From Lineus longissimus (taxonomy: Eukaryota > Nemertea > Pilidiophora > Heteronemertea > Lineidae), in the NCBI RefSeq assembly GCF_910592395.1, contig NC_088320.1:11964501-12028500 (forward strand): 64,000 nucleotides of DNA, read 5' to 3'. Both the position numbers and the translations under genes were made by a program. Positions within the stretch are counted from its first letter, which is position 1. Each line of letters opens with the position of its first letter. Shown here one piece after another: positions 10,666 to 22,459 of the stretch. Below the pieces are notes generated by a model. The model had not been told where the DNA came from. It was given only the letters and a program-made list of their open reading frames with translations, and ran no database searches.

Positions 10666-11485
10666 CGAAAATTGATCACAAAATGTTATTCCGACTACAG
10701 CGCTCCTTACAGCCAGTTGATAAACTATCAGCACCTCATTCCCTCGCCAATTCGTTGTGGTCGTCGGTGCAAAATTTCCAGAAAGCTCAGCACTTGTCGC
10801 AGTGGTTAGGTGAGGAACAAGGCCGGTGTAGGAGTTTAAAATGTCCTAGGATAGAATGCCCGGGAAACAAAGGATTATATTATGCGCTTCGATCTCTGAG
10901 CTGTTGACGGTCAGGGTCTCTATAGAACAATATTGCAGAATAAAATAGGGCCGGACACTTTTTCCAGGGGGGCATTTGTTACTGTTACACCGGCCAACAG
11001 CGTCCGCAGTGTACCAAATTCCTGCATGAGTCATTACTATGGAATTCTACTGTTCATGTTCAAACTCTGGGCACAAGTTGATCAGTGAGTGATGAATGAG
11101 CAGAAATGATGCATGTCGACTAACACTGCGCTTTTGAGGCAGAATATATACAATGAAATAGCTTGATTGATTCCCGATCAACCCAAAGTGTATCGGCACT
11201 TCCTGTTGCCATAATATTGTGAGATAACAGGTCAAGTCCTATTTACACTGTGTACAAATATTCCATGTCTCGTGAATGAACGTAGTCAGCTCGAAATGCA
11301 TTCAACGTATACGAAGGCCCAGAATGCTCATTCAAAATTCAAAATTAGAAACTCCCACCAAATTTATCTAGTCTCTACAATATATGACCACGGCGTGCAT
11401 TAGCTGCGTATTGTGTACATAATTCAGGGGCGGTGGTGTCAGCGGAAAGATAGTCCCTCGAATCATAGAGACCTTCCCAAATACC

Positions 11486-12990
11486 TGTGAGGAATTCTAG
11501 TCCTAAATCCATGCCAGTTATTCCAGATTACAAATCCTGGCTTCTCAAATCCGGGCCCTGTCACCGTGAGTGTATACCTATCCTTACAATTTGAAAGATG
11601 TCAAGTGAGTAGGAGTAACAGGTTGAAGTTGAAGACGAGTGTCATTAGAATTTTGCAGATATTGCGGTGACGAAGCAGAATTACCAAGTATTCACGAGAG
11701 CTTTGTGCTAAACAACCCGACGGACATCCAGAATAAGCCCTGCCGGGCCTGGCTACAAATACTAAACCTTGCCCGAACCAACACCCATTTCAGTCGTTGG
11801 ACTCCAAGCGTAGTGCGGTAGCATCTTTTCAAAAGGTAAGTGTATTCTGCCAAAAATTCTCTCATTGCCATCAGCAGAGGGTAACAACGTAGGAAGGAGG
11901 TTCTCCCTGACCAATGTGTCACCACAAAGCTATTTTTCCATACTGGTCCTTTTTTTTATTCTTCATTCGACATGTTATTCTGTACGTCAAAAAGAGGTGG
12001 TTTTGTTCTTTTTTCATCTTATCCATGCTCTATGCTTTATACCACGCTCTACGATGCATGAAAAGCCAATCACCAGGGCAAGGAGAGAAGGCATGACTGC
12101 TTTGGAGAATGGTTGAGGTATGATGGCTGCTTTGACAAAACCTTAGAGAGCAGTTAGAAACACGAGCCATCCTTTAGGAGGACTATAGAACTGCATGTTC
12201 GCGCATTCGAAGTTCTTCAGCTTCTCGGAATTCTTCATGTGACTTTATATTGGTTGATCAGGCGTAAACACACCACAGACTGCTAAGGATCCCCTGTTTA
12301 TTGTGGCGATGAAAGCAAACTGGTTTAGTATACGTGTGAATTTCAACGTATTGAGATTTTGGATTTGTTTTAGGGCAGTACAATGTGGCGTAAATTGAAA
12401 AAGCATTGCATGCGTTGTCGTTTTCTGTCCGTTCGGTTTGTTTAAGGGGGCGCAAAAAGACGATGCCAAGAGTCATTTGCATTCATTGAGGTTTCCACTA
12501 CATGAAATTACGATTGCGGCAACGCACGCAATTCATACGGCTTTGTTATTTTACGCTCCACTGCTCGCCCAAACACCCAGACAAACGATTCAAGCAAATT
12601 CGCGTTCGGCGACAATATATATATCTAACTCCTACACCTTTATATGGTAGGTTACCACTGAATGAAATTGCGAGAACGCACGTGCCCGCCTTTGCTCAGT
12701 TCACCGAAACCGAACCATCAAAAGCTTTTGCTTTGCGCCATTGGAAGTGGATAAATGCGATTCCGACATCGCAAGTGGCAGTGCACCATATACAGTGCAG
12801 AAATAGTTATTGTATTGGCATTTTTCGCAACATCGCGTATGTTGGCATTCTTTCAGTTAAAACCCACCTCATCCCTGAACTTCGACAGATACATGAAAAT
12901 AAAAACTCCTTTGCTCTATTATGCTTCAGTTCACCCAAACCGAACCAGCACTTCAGATTATATTGGATGGAGAAATAATAGAAATTGCCA
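11486..12990 (+). repeat. Repeat A, copy 1: older inverted duplication inside the arm
   Basis: This segment matches 18870-20732 in the opposite orientation within the same arm, with clearly more divergence than between the two arms. It contains CGAACCAACACCCATTTCAG, then CAAAAG|GTAAGTG at 11835/11836, a strong 5' splice site kept in all four copies in the window. The downstream part is rich in CGCAACGCACGC-type and GCAAAAGCTTTTGC palindromic motifs. Right-arm counterpart 34610-36115, minus strand. No protein recognised. Confidence 0.7.
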
Positions 12991-13029
12991 AGTGATGCAC
13001 GCGGCATAGAAGTTAAGATAAAACCTTTC

Positions 13030-14200
13030 AGTTAATGCATGTATGTTCATTGGAAAATTGTATATAAATTGTATAAAAAATGTATTTTAGGGAGATATTC
13101 TATAAATCGAGTATTTTAAATCGGAAGAATAGTCGAAATATGATTATGGAAGTTTTTTAAGTAACTTGCCTTGAAATGACAAGATCGGTAAATTGAAATA
13201 AGATTGGAAATTGGTAGTCTTCGTTGTGATCTTGTCGGCTGAAAGTTCCCTTGGTATCTGCATGCTCTCGGGAGAACTAGTTTTATAACACGAATATCAG
13301 GTAGCAGGGCGGCAGAAGATTTATGACGGTTCCTTCCATTGACAGGTCGACTGAGCTAGTACAATACTTCTTCTTCATCATCATCATCATGTCCCGCAGC
13401 CATGCGGCCATTGGGGCGACAATAAGCTGTTAAAGATGCGACACCACGCGGTTCTGTCCTCGGCGAGGGGTCTTTCATTCCAGTGCGTCACGTTATCCAC
13501 CCGCTCTTTGGAAGGCCGCGATGGCGGCTATCTCTACTGAGCCCTGCAAGATGGCATATGCTAGTGTTCCCTTGGCTCTCGTGGCATATGGACGAACCGC
13601 CTCAGCTTACATACTTATACAGGCGAAAATGACAATAATTTAAGACAACTCTCGTTCGGGAACGAATGCAATTCTTCTGTATTGGGATATGCCGACTGTT
13701 CTAGTCAGGCCTAAGCCAAGTGGAGCTCAGGCATGAAACATCTCTGTGTTTCCCGTATTTCAGTGTTAACCTTTTTGTTCCCCTATTCACGACAACCATT
13801 CGATGTCTGATATATCATAGGGGAAATTTTCACTCACAGAAACACAGAAATTATACCGAGTTTGGTCTCGAGAAGTAGGAAACAAGAAATAATGACCTGA
13901 GAATCTTCTTTTGAATAAAACCAGTTACTGCGTCTCCAGTATCCCTTGCCACTCCACGTCAAGAGAACAAAATTAGGACGAGATCATAAAATGTGGACTG
14001 AACTTCGGTTCTATTGGACTGAAGAACGTTTTCGCAGCCTGGTAAAACACGAGCCTCCTTGCGAGATCTCATGACGAGGCAACAATCCAACCTTCTATGA
14101 GGAATTGGCGCAGGCGCATATAATGACCTGGGACGAGGCTGTATATTGTTAACCATGATAAAAAGAAGAAGAGGACATGACCATGGACTAACACACAGAA
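13030..14200. other. Mostly featureless stretch with a LINE-tail-like piece
   Basis: On the minus strand, 13545-13375 ends in a (GAT)n/(GAA)n microsatellite, preceded by codons reading VDNVTHWNERPL and WCRIFNSLLSP. This looks like the extreme 3' end of a non-LTR retrotransposon followed by its simple tail. The right arm has the same piece at 33925-34087. I see no gene in the rest. Confidence 0.3.
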
Positions 14201-14203
14201 CAC

Positions 14204-14209
14204 TTTATT
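14204..14209 (-). terminator. Polyadenylation signal of the peptide gene (left arm)
   Basis: AATAAA on the minus strand, 92 bases after the stop codon at 14301. The same spacing is found at 33232-33237 in the other arm. Confidence 0.6.
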
Positions 14210-14300
14210 GCTCCAAAGATGTCTTCATTCGTACAGACAAATGATATCAATAGTTTGATAATATATGGAACCCTGTACGCAGATGGATTGGAGAACACAA

Positions 14301-14418
14301 CTACTTTCCCGGTGCACAGGTCCAAAAAACACAATCTCCTCCGGGTCCACCATTTGACTTATCGCAGTCGCTATGTTTACTGCAGGCATAACGCTTGCGG
14401 ACTTTCAGGAACTCTTTG
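14301..14418 (-). CDS. Terminal cysteine-rich exon (left arm)
   Basis: 118 bases: one leftover base, 38 codons with the stop as the last triplet. The acceptor is TTTTACCTTTTTCAG. Cysteines are at exon residues 12, 18, 29 and 34. The tract GGPGG lies between cysteines two and three, and VFWT between three and four. Identical at every base to 33023-33140. Confidence 0.6.
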
Positions 14419-17400
14419 CTGAAAAAGGTAAAATCAACGTTTTAGTCACAGGCTTCCCCAAGCGGTAGTATGTAAATGTTAAAAAGAGCCAAATGAAACA
14501 AGCCAATCTAAACGAACCACATACACATTCTAAATATAAAATTAAAGATTACGTTTCGATGTAATATGATTGCAAAGCGTTAGGTTGATAATTGCATGAA
14601 ATGAAACTTAGATCCTCGAAAGTTCATAGTTTGCTAAAAGAAAAAGTGGAAAAGTAAGGTGTATGTAGCCCTTACAAGTTTATTGTTGGTTAGATAAAAA
14701 AGAAAACCTGTAGGGGCGATTGTATTTTTAGCTCCAAAGGAACATTTCTATAGACACACATTAAAGGCATTACACGCATTACCTGACATCAAAGAGTTGT
14801 GGTCATTCAGTGTTGTTCGTATAAGTCTTATTATGTTGAATGATCCAAAAAAGAAATGAGTAGTTTGGTGTGATAATCCGATGTGGTATTTGCGAGATAA
14901 TCACCGACGAATTAGGGTCTTTGACAGTAATAGCTAAATGATAATGTGATTGACAGCTATTTTGCCGTTTTGTTGCCTAATGCACCACCCGAGCAACAAA
15001 TATCATGAACCATTTGTTGATACTGCGGTTTTATTTCACATGTGTATAAAAATGTCGTGGCATTCGGTGGTTTTAAGATGTTGTCTGTTCAGAGGCTGCA
15101 GTAGTGACAGACTGACGTTTTTACTGGTAATTTCTGCAGCACAGCGCTACTAGTACAAAACGCTATGTCGACGCGCCAGTCTATCACCGCCTTGCCAACG
15201 TGAAGCGCGGAAAAAAGTGTACAATATACTGACGCGAGGAATCGGTCTCCCATCGCCCGTCCTACATATGAACTTTGCTAAACTCGAATCACACTGAATA
15301 GCGACCGTCAACGGTGTGATATGGACCCACTCATGCCATGCATTGCGACCAAATATCGATTTTTGTTTTTCAATAACACTCTTAATCAGGTTAATGTTTA
15401 TTTCTTAATGTTTATTTGGAATCATCAAAGGCCAACACGTTAAGTAACCGCATCGATTGTCATCAACATAATTATGAACAACATATGAGAAGAGCCCGCC
15501 CAGGATGGACACTCAATAAATGAATTGCTTATAATATTATACTATTAGAGGATTTATATAGCGCTCGGCTATGCAAGGCATATTCTCGAGCGCACCCCCC
15601 CCTAAAAATGACGCTTAAGGAGTGATTTGAACTGGCCGATGTTTCCTGCCAACCTAATACTCCTGGGGAGATTGTTCCAAAGCTTGGGGGCAGCCGAGCA
15701 AAAAGCCCGGTCCCCAAAAGTTACGCAACGCGTAACCGGCACCACAAGCTAAAGCTCAGAGTCAGCACGCAATCTATGATGAGACAATGGTTGCCTGACC
15801 TTGAGACAAAAAGCCCGGTCCCCAAAAGTTACGCAACGCGTAACCGGCACCACAAGCAATAGCTCAGAGTCACCACGCAATCAATGATGAGACAATGGTT
15901 GCATGACCTTGACTATATCAACCAGGTACTGAGGAGCATTACCCTGGAGGGCCTTAAACATTAGAAGTTAGACCTTGAAAATTATCCTGTACTTAACAGG
16001 TAGCCAGTGTAGATGTACAAGTACCGGAGTGATATGGTCAAAGCGAGGCACAAGACATACAACCCATGCAGCAGCATTCAAAACCTTCTGCATCCGACTA
16101 CACTGCTTGTCAGTGATGCCATATAGAACAGCATTACAGTAGTCGAGATGGGCAGTTGCGAAAGCATGAACAAGAATCTTGGTGGTGTCCTCAGTAAGAA
16201 ATTTCTGAATTTGTCTGATGTTATAAAATCCGCGAAAGGCCTTTGAGCACACTTTGCGTACGTGGGTTTCCATATTCATATTAGAATCAAACCATACGCC
16301 GAGATTTCTCACACATTTGACAGGGCTCACATCAGTCACACCAACTTTAATTGAGTCAATGTTTACTTTGAGCAATTGTTGGCGGGAACCAATGATGATA
16401 AATTCAGTTTTCACATCGTTAATCAACAGCTGGTTGGTGATAAGCCAAGCCCTTACATCACGAACGCAGTTCTCAGCCTCCTTCACCGCATCGCATTCAA
16501 CAGAAGTCGGAAGTGGGCGAAAAGACAGATATAACTGATTATCATCAGAATATCCATGAGCGTCAGGTAGATGTCGGGATATCACGTGATAGAGGCGCGA
16601 AACGTAGAACAAGAATGAAATTGGCCCTAGGCAGCTGCCCTGAGGAACACCACCTTTGAGGACAAATTTAGTTGAGACTGAGTCATTGATAACAATACGC
16701 TGATTCCGACTGTTGAGATACGACTCCAGCCATTTGAGGCAAGATCCAAATATTCCGAAATCCATGTTCATGGTTTCAAGGAGAACAGTGGTATCAACAG
16801 TATCAAAAGCCACACTAAGGTCAAGCATCACAAGCAAACACACTTCTTGCTTATCCATCCTCATCAGAATGTCACTCTGCACTTTATCTAACGCTGCCTC
16901 AGTTGCTTGAGGTGCGCGTAGATATTTTTTTTTACAAAATATAGGCATTGGCAAAACTTATCCGCCACCTATGTTTCATTGTGGATCTGACAACTATCAT
17001 AGATATCGAGCCCGCTGATCATAATGGTCGGACTTATCGCGCCCCCTGCAAACCAACATGACAGTAACCGTTTAATAGATTATACTGTCGAAAGGTATCG
17101 AAAAACTTACGAAAGGTCACGGAATTCAAGAACTCGAGACTCTACGAGAGGGATCGCCACTGGGCGTGTAATCTGATTAAGCGTCCCTGCACTTTACGAG
17201 TGTTTTACGAGAGATTTCGTGACCGATGCAGATTTCGAGAGTTTTCCAAGAGAATAACGAGAGTTGGTGTTCGTAGTAATAGTTCCCGATCCCGAAATAG
17301 CGGCCGAGATACAGCGCTTTTTTCACGGAGACCGACTCGAGATCGGGGAATATTTCACGAAAACTGATGACGTCATAGGCAGGAATGGGTTCTTTTTCGG

Positions 17401-18535
17401 TGATTTTTTCGGCGGTACCGGATAGCGAAAATTCCTTATTAGCGTGGATAAGAGGAGGCGAGGTCCATATATACGCATATATATATATATATATCAAGGA
17501 TGCATTGATCAAGCTGTAACAGTCATGACTACCGTAGTTTGATTGGTAGCGGGGGGGGGGGGGGGCAAATAGCTAATTCTGGTTCAAGGTAGGATGAACC
17601 TTCGTGGACAGATTACGGAGGATGCTGTTTGAAATCTCTTTGTGTATGACCAAAAGCCATTTTCACTCTGACGCCACCAATAGAACAAGCGAGAGAGAGG
17701 AACCCAAAGGCTGTGTAACCTACCCTTTTTCCAGATCCATTTCTTCATTCAATCCTTCCTCGACATTATCTCCTGCATGTGCTAGATAGACGGGATATGA
17801 TAATTCAGGTGTTCGGTAAGGGATGTAAATTTGGGGTAAGGTAATTGCGATTGCGACCGGGCATACACTGCTTTGTCATTTTGCGCCGCACTGCACCGAG
17901 GCAATGCGAAAAATCGAATGAGTTGTGAAATACATGGGAGCTGAATCGCGTCACCAAATGCATTTAGACTTGGTCCCATGAATTTCAACACGCATGCGGT
18001 TTTCGCATTGTTTGAATACAGTGTCAGCTGAAAAAGCCCTGTGAAATAACAAATGCACTGTCGCATGCCTTGTCACAATCGCATGCCAAGTAATTAATCA
18101 AACCTATACCCCGCCCAAAAGCACTGTCTCTCGCCTCCCGGTAAATAAAGTCAGCGCGCACTTTCGGTCCACCTTTCGACGAGCCTGAGCCGATATTGGA
18201 GGAAGAATTCGCCCCGATCAGGCTAGGGGGCATTATTAGAAAAACCCCTGATTTCCGCAGTATAAGGCAGTTATGATGTTGGGCTCTAAGATCACAAAGA
18301 TTAAAATATGTACTCTTTCATGAAATTGATATCATGATGAAGAAAATTATCCCAAACCCAGCGATTCAGTAGCCGTTTTACCCGCAGGCGTGAGATCTTT
18401 TTGTCGCACATATAGCAGCGATTATAATCATAGGTACAACGATTAAATCGCTCATTGCGGGGCGTTCTATGTATACCTACCAAGGACCAAGGAGAAGATC
18501 ACCACCAGAACGAACAGGACACAAATGGTCTTCAT
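14301..18535 (-). CDS. Small secreted cysteine-rich peptide gene, two coding exons (left arm)
   Basis: The start codon at 18535 opens a signal peptide (MKTICVLFVL, then a hydrophobic run ending LVLG). The exon ends at 18477 with AG|GTATAC, phase 2. The matching phase-2 acceptor, TTTTTCAG|C at 14418, opens the last coding exon (14418-14301, stop TAG). That exon encodes a short basic propiece ending RKR, then a domain of four cysteines spaced C-x5-C-x10-C-x4-C, ending in PGK. RKR suggests furin-type processing and terminal GK suggests possible amidation; both are inferences. The predicted precursor is about 58 residues. The intron of about 4 kb holds a CR1-like LINE. Coding bases are identical to the right-arm copy. 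It could be antimicrobial, toxin-like or hormonal; family not recognised. Confidence 0.55.
14430..15520. other. Intronic stretch without visible gene
   Basis: AT-rich sequence without recognisable proteins or strong repeats. It lies inside the large intron of the minus-strand peptide gene. The right-arm counterpart is 31930-33005. Confidence 0.4.
15520..16925 (-). mobile_element. CR1/L2-like LINE, 5'-truncated (left arm)
   Basis: Minus strand. The 328-residue frame 16954-15968 is an open reverse transcriptase fragment with LDLSVAFDTVD, GGVPQGSCLGP and YSDDNQLY, the fingers/palm motifs of CR1/L2-type LINEs; the usual YADD is YSDD here. After 15968 the frame shifts, then the typical C-terminus reading RAFCSAAPKLWNNLPRSIR follows. 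A roughly 110-bp tandem duplication lies at 15697-15900. The tail GCGCTATATAAATCCTC is typical of these elements. There is no endonuclease domain, so it is a dead 5'-truncated copy in the peptide-gene intron. Confidence 0.85.
17177..17512 (-). CDS. Unrecognised open frame, about 100 residues (left arm)
   Basis: Minus-strand frame with FSLSGTAEKITEKEPIPAYD and IFPDLESVSVKKALYLGRYF. It is kept open in the right arm (29945-30256) with a single W/R difference in the shared part, but it begins in an (AT)n microsatellite. I do not recognise the sequence. It may be part of an unidentified repeat, since the reverse strand shows many GAGAGTTTT/ACTCTCG words. Coding status is unproven. Confidence 0.25.
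   Translation of the reverse strand: MINASLIYIYIYAYIWTSPPLIHANKEFSLSGTAEKITEKEPIPAYDVISFREIFPDLESVSVKKALYLGRYFGIGNYYYEHQLSLFSWKTLEICIGHEISRKTLVKCRDA
17466..17494. repeat. (AT)n microsatellite
   Basis: A short (TA)n run. The right-arm copy at 29910-29966 is longer and interspersed with GCG triplets. A poly-G run at about 17549-17566 follows, mirrored as poly-C near 29837-29852. Confidence 0.8.
18024..18222 (-). CDS. Possible alternative exon of the peptide gene (left arm)
   Basis: An acceptor-like CTAATAATGCCCCCTAG precedes base 18222 on the minus strand, and the frame that follows is also phase 2. It could therefore be joined to the signal exon at 18477. It reads SSSNIGSGSSKGG, a YREARDSAFGRGIG stretch and CDCDKAC, and stops at 18024. 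No poly(A) signal follows closely. It may be an alternative 3' exon or chance. Right-arm copy 29182-29380. Confidence 0.3.
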
Positions 18536-18574
18536 CTTTTCAGTCAGAAATATTTGCTAGAGAGACGTAACTTC
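18477..18574 (-). CDS. Signal-peptide exon of the peptide gene (left arm)
   Basis: Acceptor CTACATTCCAG ends at 18575. The exon has a 39-base leader, then ATG at 18535, 19 codons and two leftover bases, then donor AG|GTATAC. A second possible donor lies four bases earlier (CTTG|GTAGGT, phase 1), but only the later one matches the phase of the terminal exon. The coding part is identical to the right arm; the leader has one difference (A/G before ATTTCTGAC). Confidence 0.6.
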
Positions 18575-18869
18575 CTGGAATGTAGCAAAAAGAGGAAACT
18601 GAGATTTTTGAGCTTCTTGCAGGCCAACACTCGACACTAACAACCGAATGTGTGCGAGGGTAGGAGGATACGAATGAGTCTGGTTTTTCGTTGATGTCTA
18701 TAACAAGGTATCTCCCTGCTTTAACTGTCGACACAATGTACCAGTATACACCATAGGCACGTAGTTATAAGAGCTCAATAACTCCCCCGCCCCTCGACTG
18801 AAAAACACACCCTCAATGACAGCACACATAAAACTGTACGAGTGTTGACACTGTTGTCAGTTGGGCTGG

Positions 18870-20732
18870 AGCCTTTATCGTCATATACCTGTCGATGTCC
18901 AGAGATAAGGTAGGTGTTACAAAATATACCAATGCAATAACTATTTTTGAATTGTATATGGTGCATTGCCACTTGCGATGTCGCAAAGCAAAAGCTTTTG
19001 CTGGTCTCGGTTTGGGTGCATAGAAGCATGATAGAGCAAAGGCGTGAACGTGCGTTCTCACAATCGTATTCAGTGGTAAACTACCGTGTAGGTTAAGGTT
19101 GGTCCCCGCCGAACGCGAGTTTGCTTGAATCGCAGAACAAACTCGTTTGTCTTGGTGTATTGGCGAGCGGTGGGGTGTAAAATAGCAAAGTCGCATGAAT
19201 TGCGTGCGTTATTGCAATTGTAATAACATGTGGTGGAAATCTCAATGAATGCAAATGCCTCTGGGCTTGGTCATTCTACGCCCCCTGCAAAAAAACGAAC
19301 GAACAAAAGCTCTTGCGCGGATTACGACAAAGCGTGGAACGCTTTTTCATTTCACGCCATACTGCACTGCCCTTAAACAAATCCAAAATCTCAATACGTA
19401 AAAATTAATACATGTATACTAGACCAGTTTGCTTCAATCGCCGTAGCAAACAGGAGATCTTAAGCAGTATGTGGTGTGTTTACGATCGATCAACGAATAT
19501 AGAGTCACATGAAGAATTCCGCAAAGCTGAAGAACTTCGAGTGCGCGAACATGAAACTCTATAGTCCTCCCAAAGGATGGATGGTGTTTCGAGCTATTCT
19601 CGAAGGTTTGGTTAAACCAGCGATCATACCTCAACCATTCTCCAAAACAGACATACCTTCTCTCCTTGCCTTTGTGATTGACTTTTCACGCATCGTAGAG
19701 CGTGGCAAAAAAGTGACCAAAAAATAGGAAGAACAAAGACACCTCTTTTCGACGTATAAAACAACATGTCGAATGAGGAATGGAAAGAGCACACATATGG
19801 AAAAGAAGATGTTTGTGGCGTCCATAGTAACAGTATGTTAACACTGATTGGACAAGGCGTGAGGCGGTGGGTTTTTTTGCTTTTACGCTGCACCCCAATG
19901 ACTTGCACGAAAACAACCCTAAAATCGCATGCGTTGTGAATTTCATCTGAAACAGCGTCAAATATCATTCACCGATGTCAGGAGGCAATAACTGAGGATT
20001 AAGATTATTTTGATATATATAGGGCCCCGGTATATAGAGCCTACATGTAGGTAGCATTAGCAAGGTCGCAATCAGTAACCTCTCCAAAGGTAACGGGTAT
20101 GAACTCAAATGGAGGCGGTTAAATGCTGATTTTGTGCCTAACATAATCGCATTCTTGACTGTTTGCGCCACAATCACGGCATTGTGGATGTGATGATTTT
20201 TAAACCAATTCAGCAATGTAAACCGATTTTGATTTGGGCGGCCAACCACACCACGACGTACACGTTTGTTAACTTTTTAAGAGAAATGGCTTTATGGCGA
20301 CAACTTGGTCAGGGAGAACCACCCTCCTACGTTGTTACCCTCTGCTGATGTCAATGAGATAATATTTGGCAGAATTCACTTACCTTTTGAAAAAATGCTA
20401 CTGCACTACGCTTGGAGTCCAACGACTGAAATGGTTGTTGGTTCGGGCAAGGTTTACTATTTGTAGCCAGGTCTAGTAGGGCTTATTCTGGATGTGCGTC
20501 GGGTTATTGAGCACAAAGCTCTCATGAATGCTTGGAAATTCTGCTTCGTCACTGCACTAGTTTCAAAATTCCATTGACACCAGACTTCAACTTCAACCTG
20601 TCACTCCTACTCACTTGATATTTTTCAAGTGGTAAGGATGGTATGCACTCTAGATGACAGGGCCCGGATTTGAGAAGCCAGGATTTGTATTCTGGATGAA
20701 CTGGCATGGATTTAGGACTAGAATTCCTCACA
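18870..20732 (-). repeat. Repeat A, copy 2 (inverted relative to 11486-12990)
   Basis: Minus strand reads as copy 1 but is longer, with extra sequence at about 18900-19200 and 19800-20300. It ends with TTTTTCAAAAG|GTAAGTG at 20384/20383. Because the peptide gene lies downstream on the same strand, this could be its non-coding first exon (intron about 1.8 kb to 18574). That link is inference. Right-arm counterpart 26690-28560. Confidence 0.6.
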
Positions 20733-20739
20733 TGCATTT

Positions 20740-21420
20740 GTGATGGACTCTATGATTTAGAATAGCATAGTGCACGCCTCTGGAATTTTATCCTTAATCT
20801 CTTTAAGGATCCTAGCGTTCATTTCGTCAACCGGGATTCTTGTCTGGTTTATTCAAGTTCGTAAGTCTTGCTTACTTCCTCTACCTTGAAAACTATATCA
20901 TTAATTTCCCCCAGGTTGTGCGGTTTGGACATTGGCATGTTGGACAATACTTCCTTCGTGAAAACACGATTATGCGTTTTTAATCTCTTAGGTCCAGAGG
21001 AGATTCACCAAATTAATAACAGGAATGAGGGATCTTACGTATACAGTGAAAGGCTAGAGGCACTAGATCTCTTCAGCCTCAGACATAGGTGAGAGGTGAT
21101 TTGATAAGCTTGTTCCAAATATTACATGAAACGGATTTGGCGAACCATCTGTGTGGCGGCGACGCATTACTCTCCGTATATAGGATCATGAATTTAAAGA
21201 CAGACGACGTATCTGTACTCTGATATTTCCTTTAATTAATCATGCATTGCGTGAAAGATATTGTAAAATATCAGCAGCTTCAGGGTAGGGTTCATATCAT
21301 TCAGCGGTTTCACAACGCAGCTAGACTCCCTGACCGGGGCAATCCATTGCGTCATCATAATTTGGTCTCCTTATGGACTGCCACAAATAGCGGGAATTCG
21401 TGCAACTGGACGATTAGCCA
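20740..21420. other. No gene seen
   Basis: Short open frames only, one starting at 20868 (+), with no recognisable domains. Mirrored at 25990-26690 in the right arm with a few substitutions. Confidence 0.35.
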
Positions 21421-21817
21421 ATGGACAATGCTGCATCTCTCCCATGGTTTAGATGGTACACGCACGCACTGCGCTGTATCGTTAGTTGACGTACAATGTG
21501 AATAAACATCAAATAACACGATTAAATGCACAAATATTTGTACTATAAAATCTCGGGTTACATCAGCTAACTGGGAATAAGACTACTTTATTTGTGCTAA
21601 TGCAAAGCCAAAGAATTTAATTGACTCGTGGGTATCATCATCCTTTTTAATAGTAGCAGGAGTAACAACATCAGTAATAGATCTACTGGCAGTACTAGTA
21701 TTAACATCATTCGGTCTAAAAGCTCCAGTCGCACTTTGTCCTGAGAGCGTAGCCGCAGTAGGGCTTTGTCCTGAGGGCGTAGCTCGAGTAGGAGTTTCAA
21801 CAGGAGCAGGCCACGAG

Positions 21818-22410
21818 TCACAATCTGGTAACTCTTTGTCTCACATATAAAGTTTGGCAGTGGTCATGGGTCGGGGTCCCATCATTCCCAGCCGCAAGTC
21901 ACAATCAGGTACTTTTTGTCTCACATATAAAGTTTGGCAGTAATCAGGGGTCGGGGTCCTATCATTCACAGCCACGAGTCACAATCTGGTAACTTTTTGT
22001 CTCACGTATGAAGTTTGGCAGTGATCATGGGTCGGGGTCCCATCATTCCCAGCCGTAAGTCACAATCAGGTAACTTTTTGTCTCACATATAAAGTTTGGC
22101 AGTGATCAGGGGTCGGGGTCCTATCATTCCCAGCCGTAAGTCACAATCTGGTAACTTTTTGTCTCACATATAAAGTTTGGCAGTAATCAGGGGTCGGGGT
22201 CCTATCATTCACAGCCACGAGTCACAATCTGGTAACTTTTTGTCTCACGTATGAAGTTTGGCAGTGATCATGGGTCGGGATCCCATCATTCCCAGCCGTA
22301 AGTCACAATCAGGTAACTTTTTGTCTCACATATAAAGTTTGGCAGTGATCAGGGGTCGGGGTCCTATCATTCCCAGCCGTAAGTCACAATCTGGTAACTT
22401 TTTGTCTCGC
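21818..22410. repeat. About 81-bp minisatellite next to the palindrome centre (left arm)
   Basis: Eight starts of GTCACAATC(T/A)GGTAAC with a period of about 81 bases. Units alternate between two forms (TCATGGGTCGGGGTCCCATC and the CAGGGGTCGGGGTCCTATC type), giving a two-unit higher-order period. The right arm has only five starts (25280-25610). The adjacent 21600-21818 has an imperfectly repeated GTCCTGAG(A/G)GCGTAGC word and no recognised gene. Confidence 0.88.
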
Positions 22411-22459
22411 ATGGCAATGACTCATAGGCAGTGAAAGTCAGGTTATTTCATGTTTAGAA

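Larger units (their letters stand above)
3724..22459. repeat. Left arm of giant inverted repeat
   Basis: The reverse complement of this arm matches 25214-43899 along its whole length, in the same order and with matching open reading frames. By eye, mismatches are few per hundred bases or fewer, and the 118-base coding terminal exon at 14301-14418 is identical to 33023-33140. Left-only material includes insertions at 4841-5530 and 6544-8533 and extra minisatellite units. The outer end is exactly the LTR edge; the inner end is at TGTTTAGAA. Confidence 0.95.

Noticed and set aside
12245-13009. Overlapping open frames of 60-158 codons on both strands
   Set aside because: The sequence is a CG-containing repeat (Repeat A) with periodic palindromic words that leave several frames open at once; no domain or splice logic supports a protein.
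21597-21821. Leucine-rich open frame on the minus strand and its opposite-strand partner
   Set aside because: It arises from a short repeated GTCCTGAG(A/G)GCGTAGC word next to the minisatellite; composition is low complexity and there is no start or splice context.
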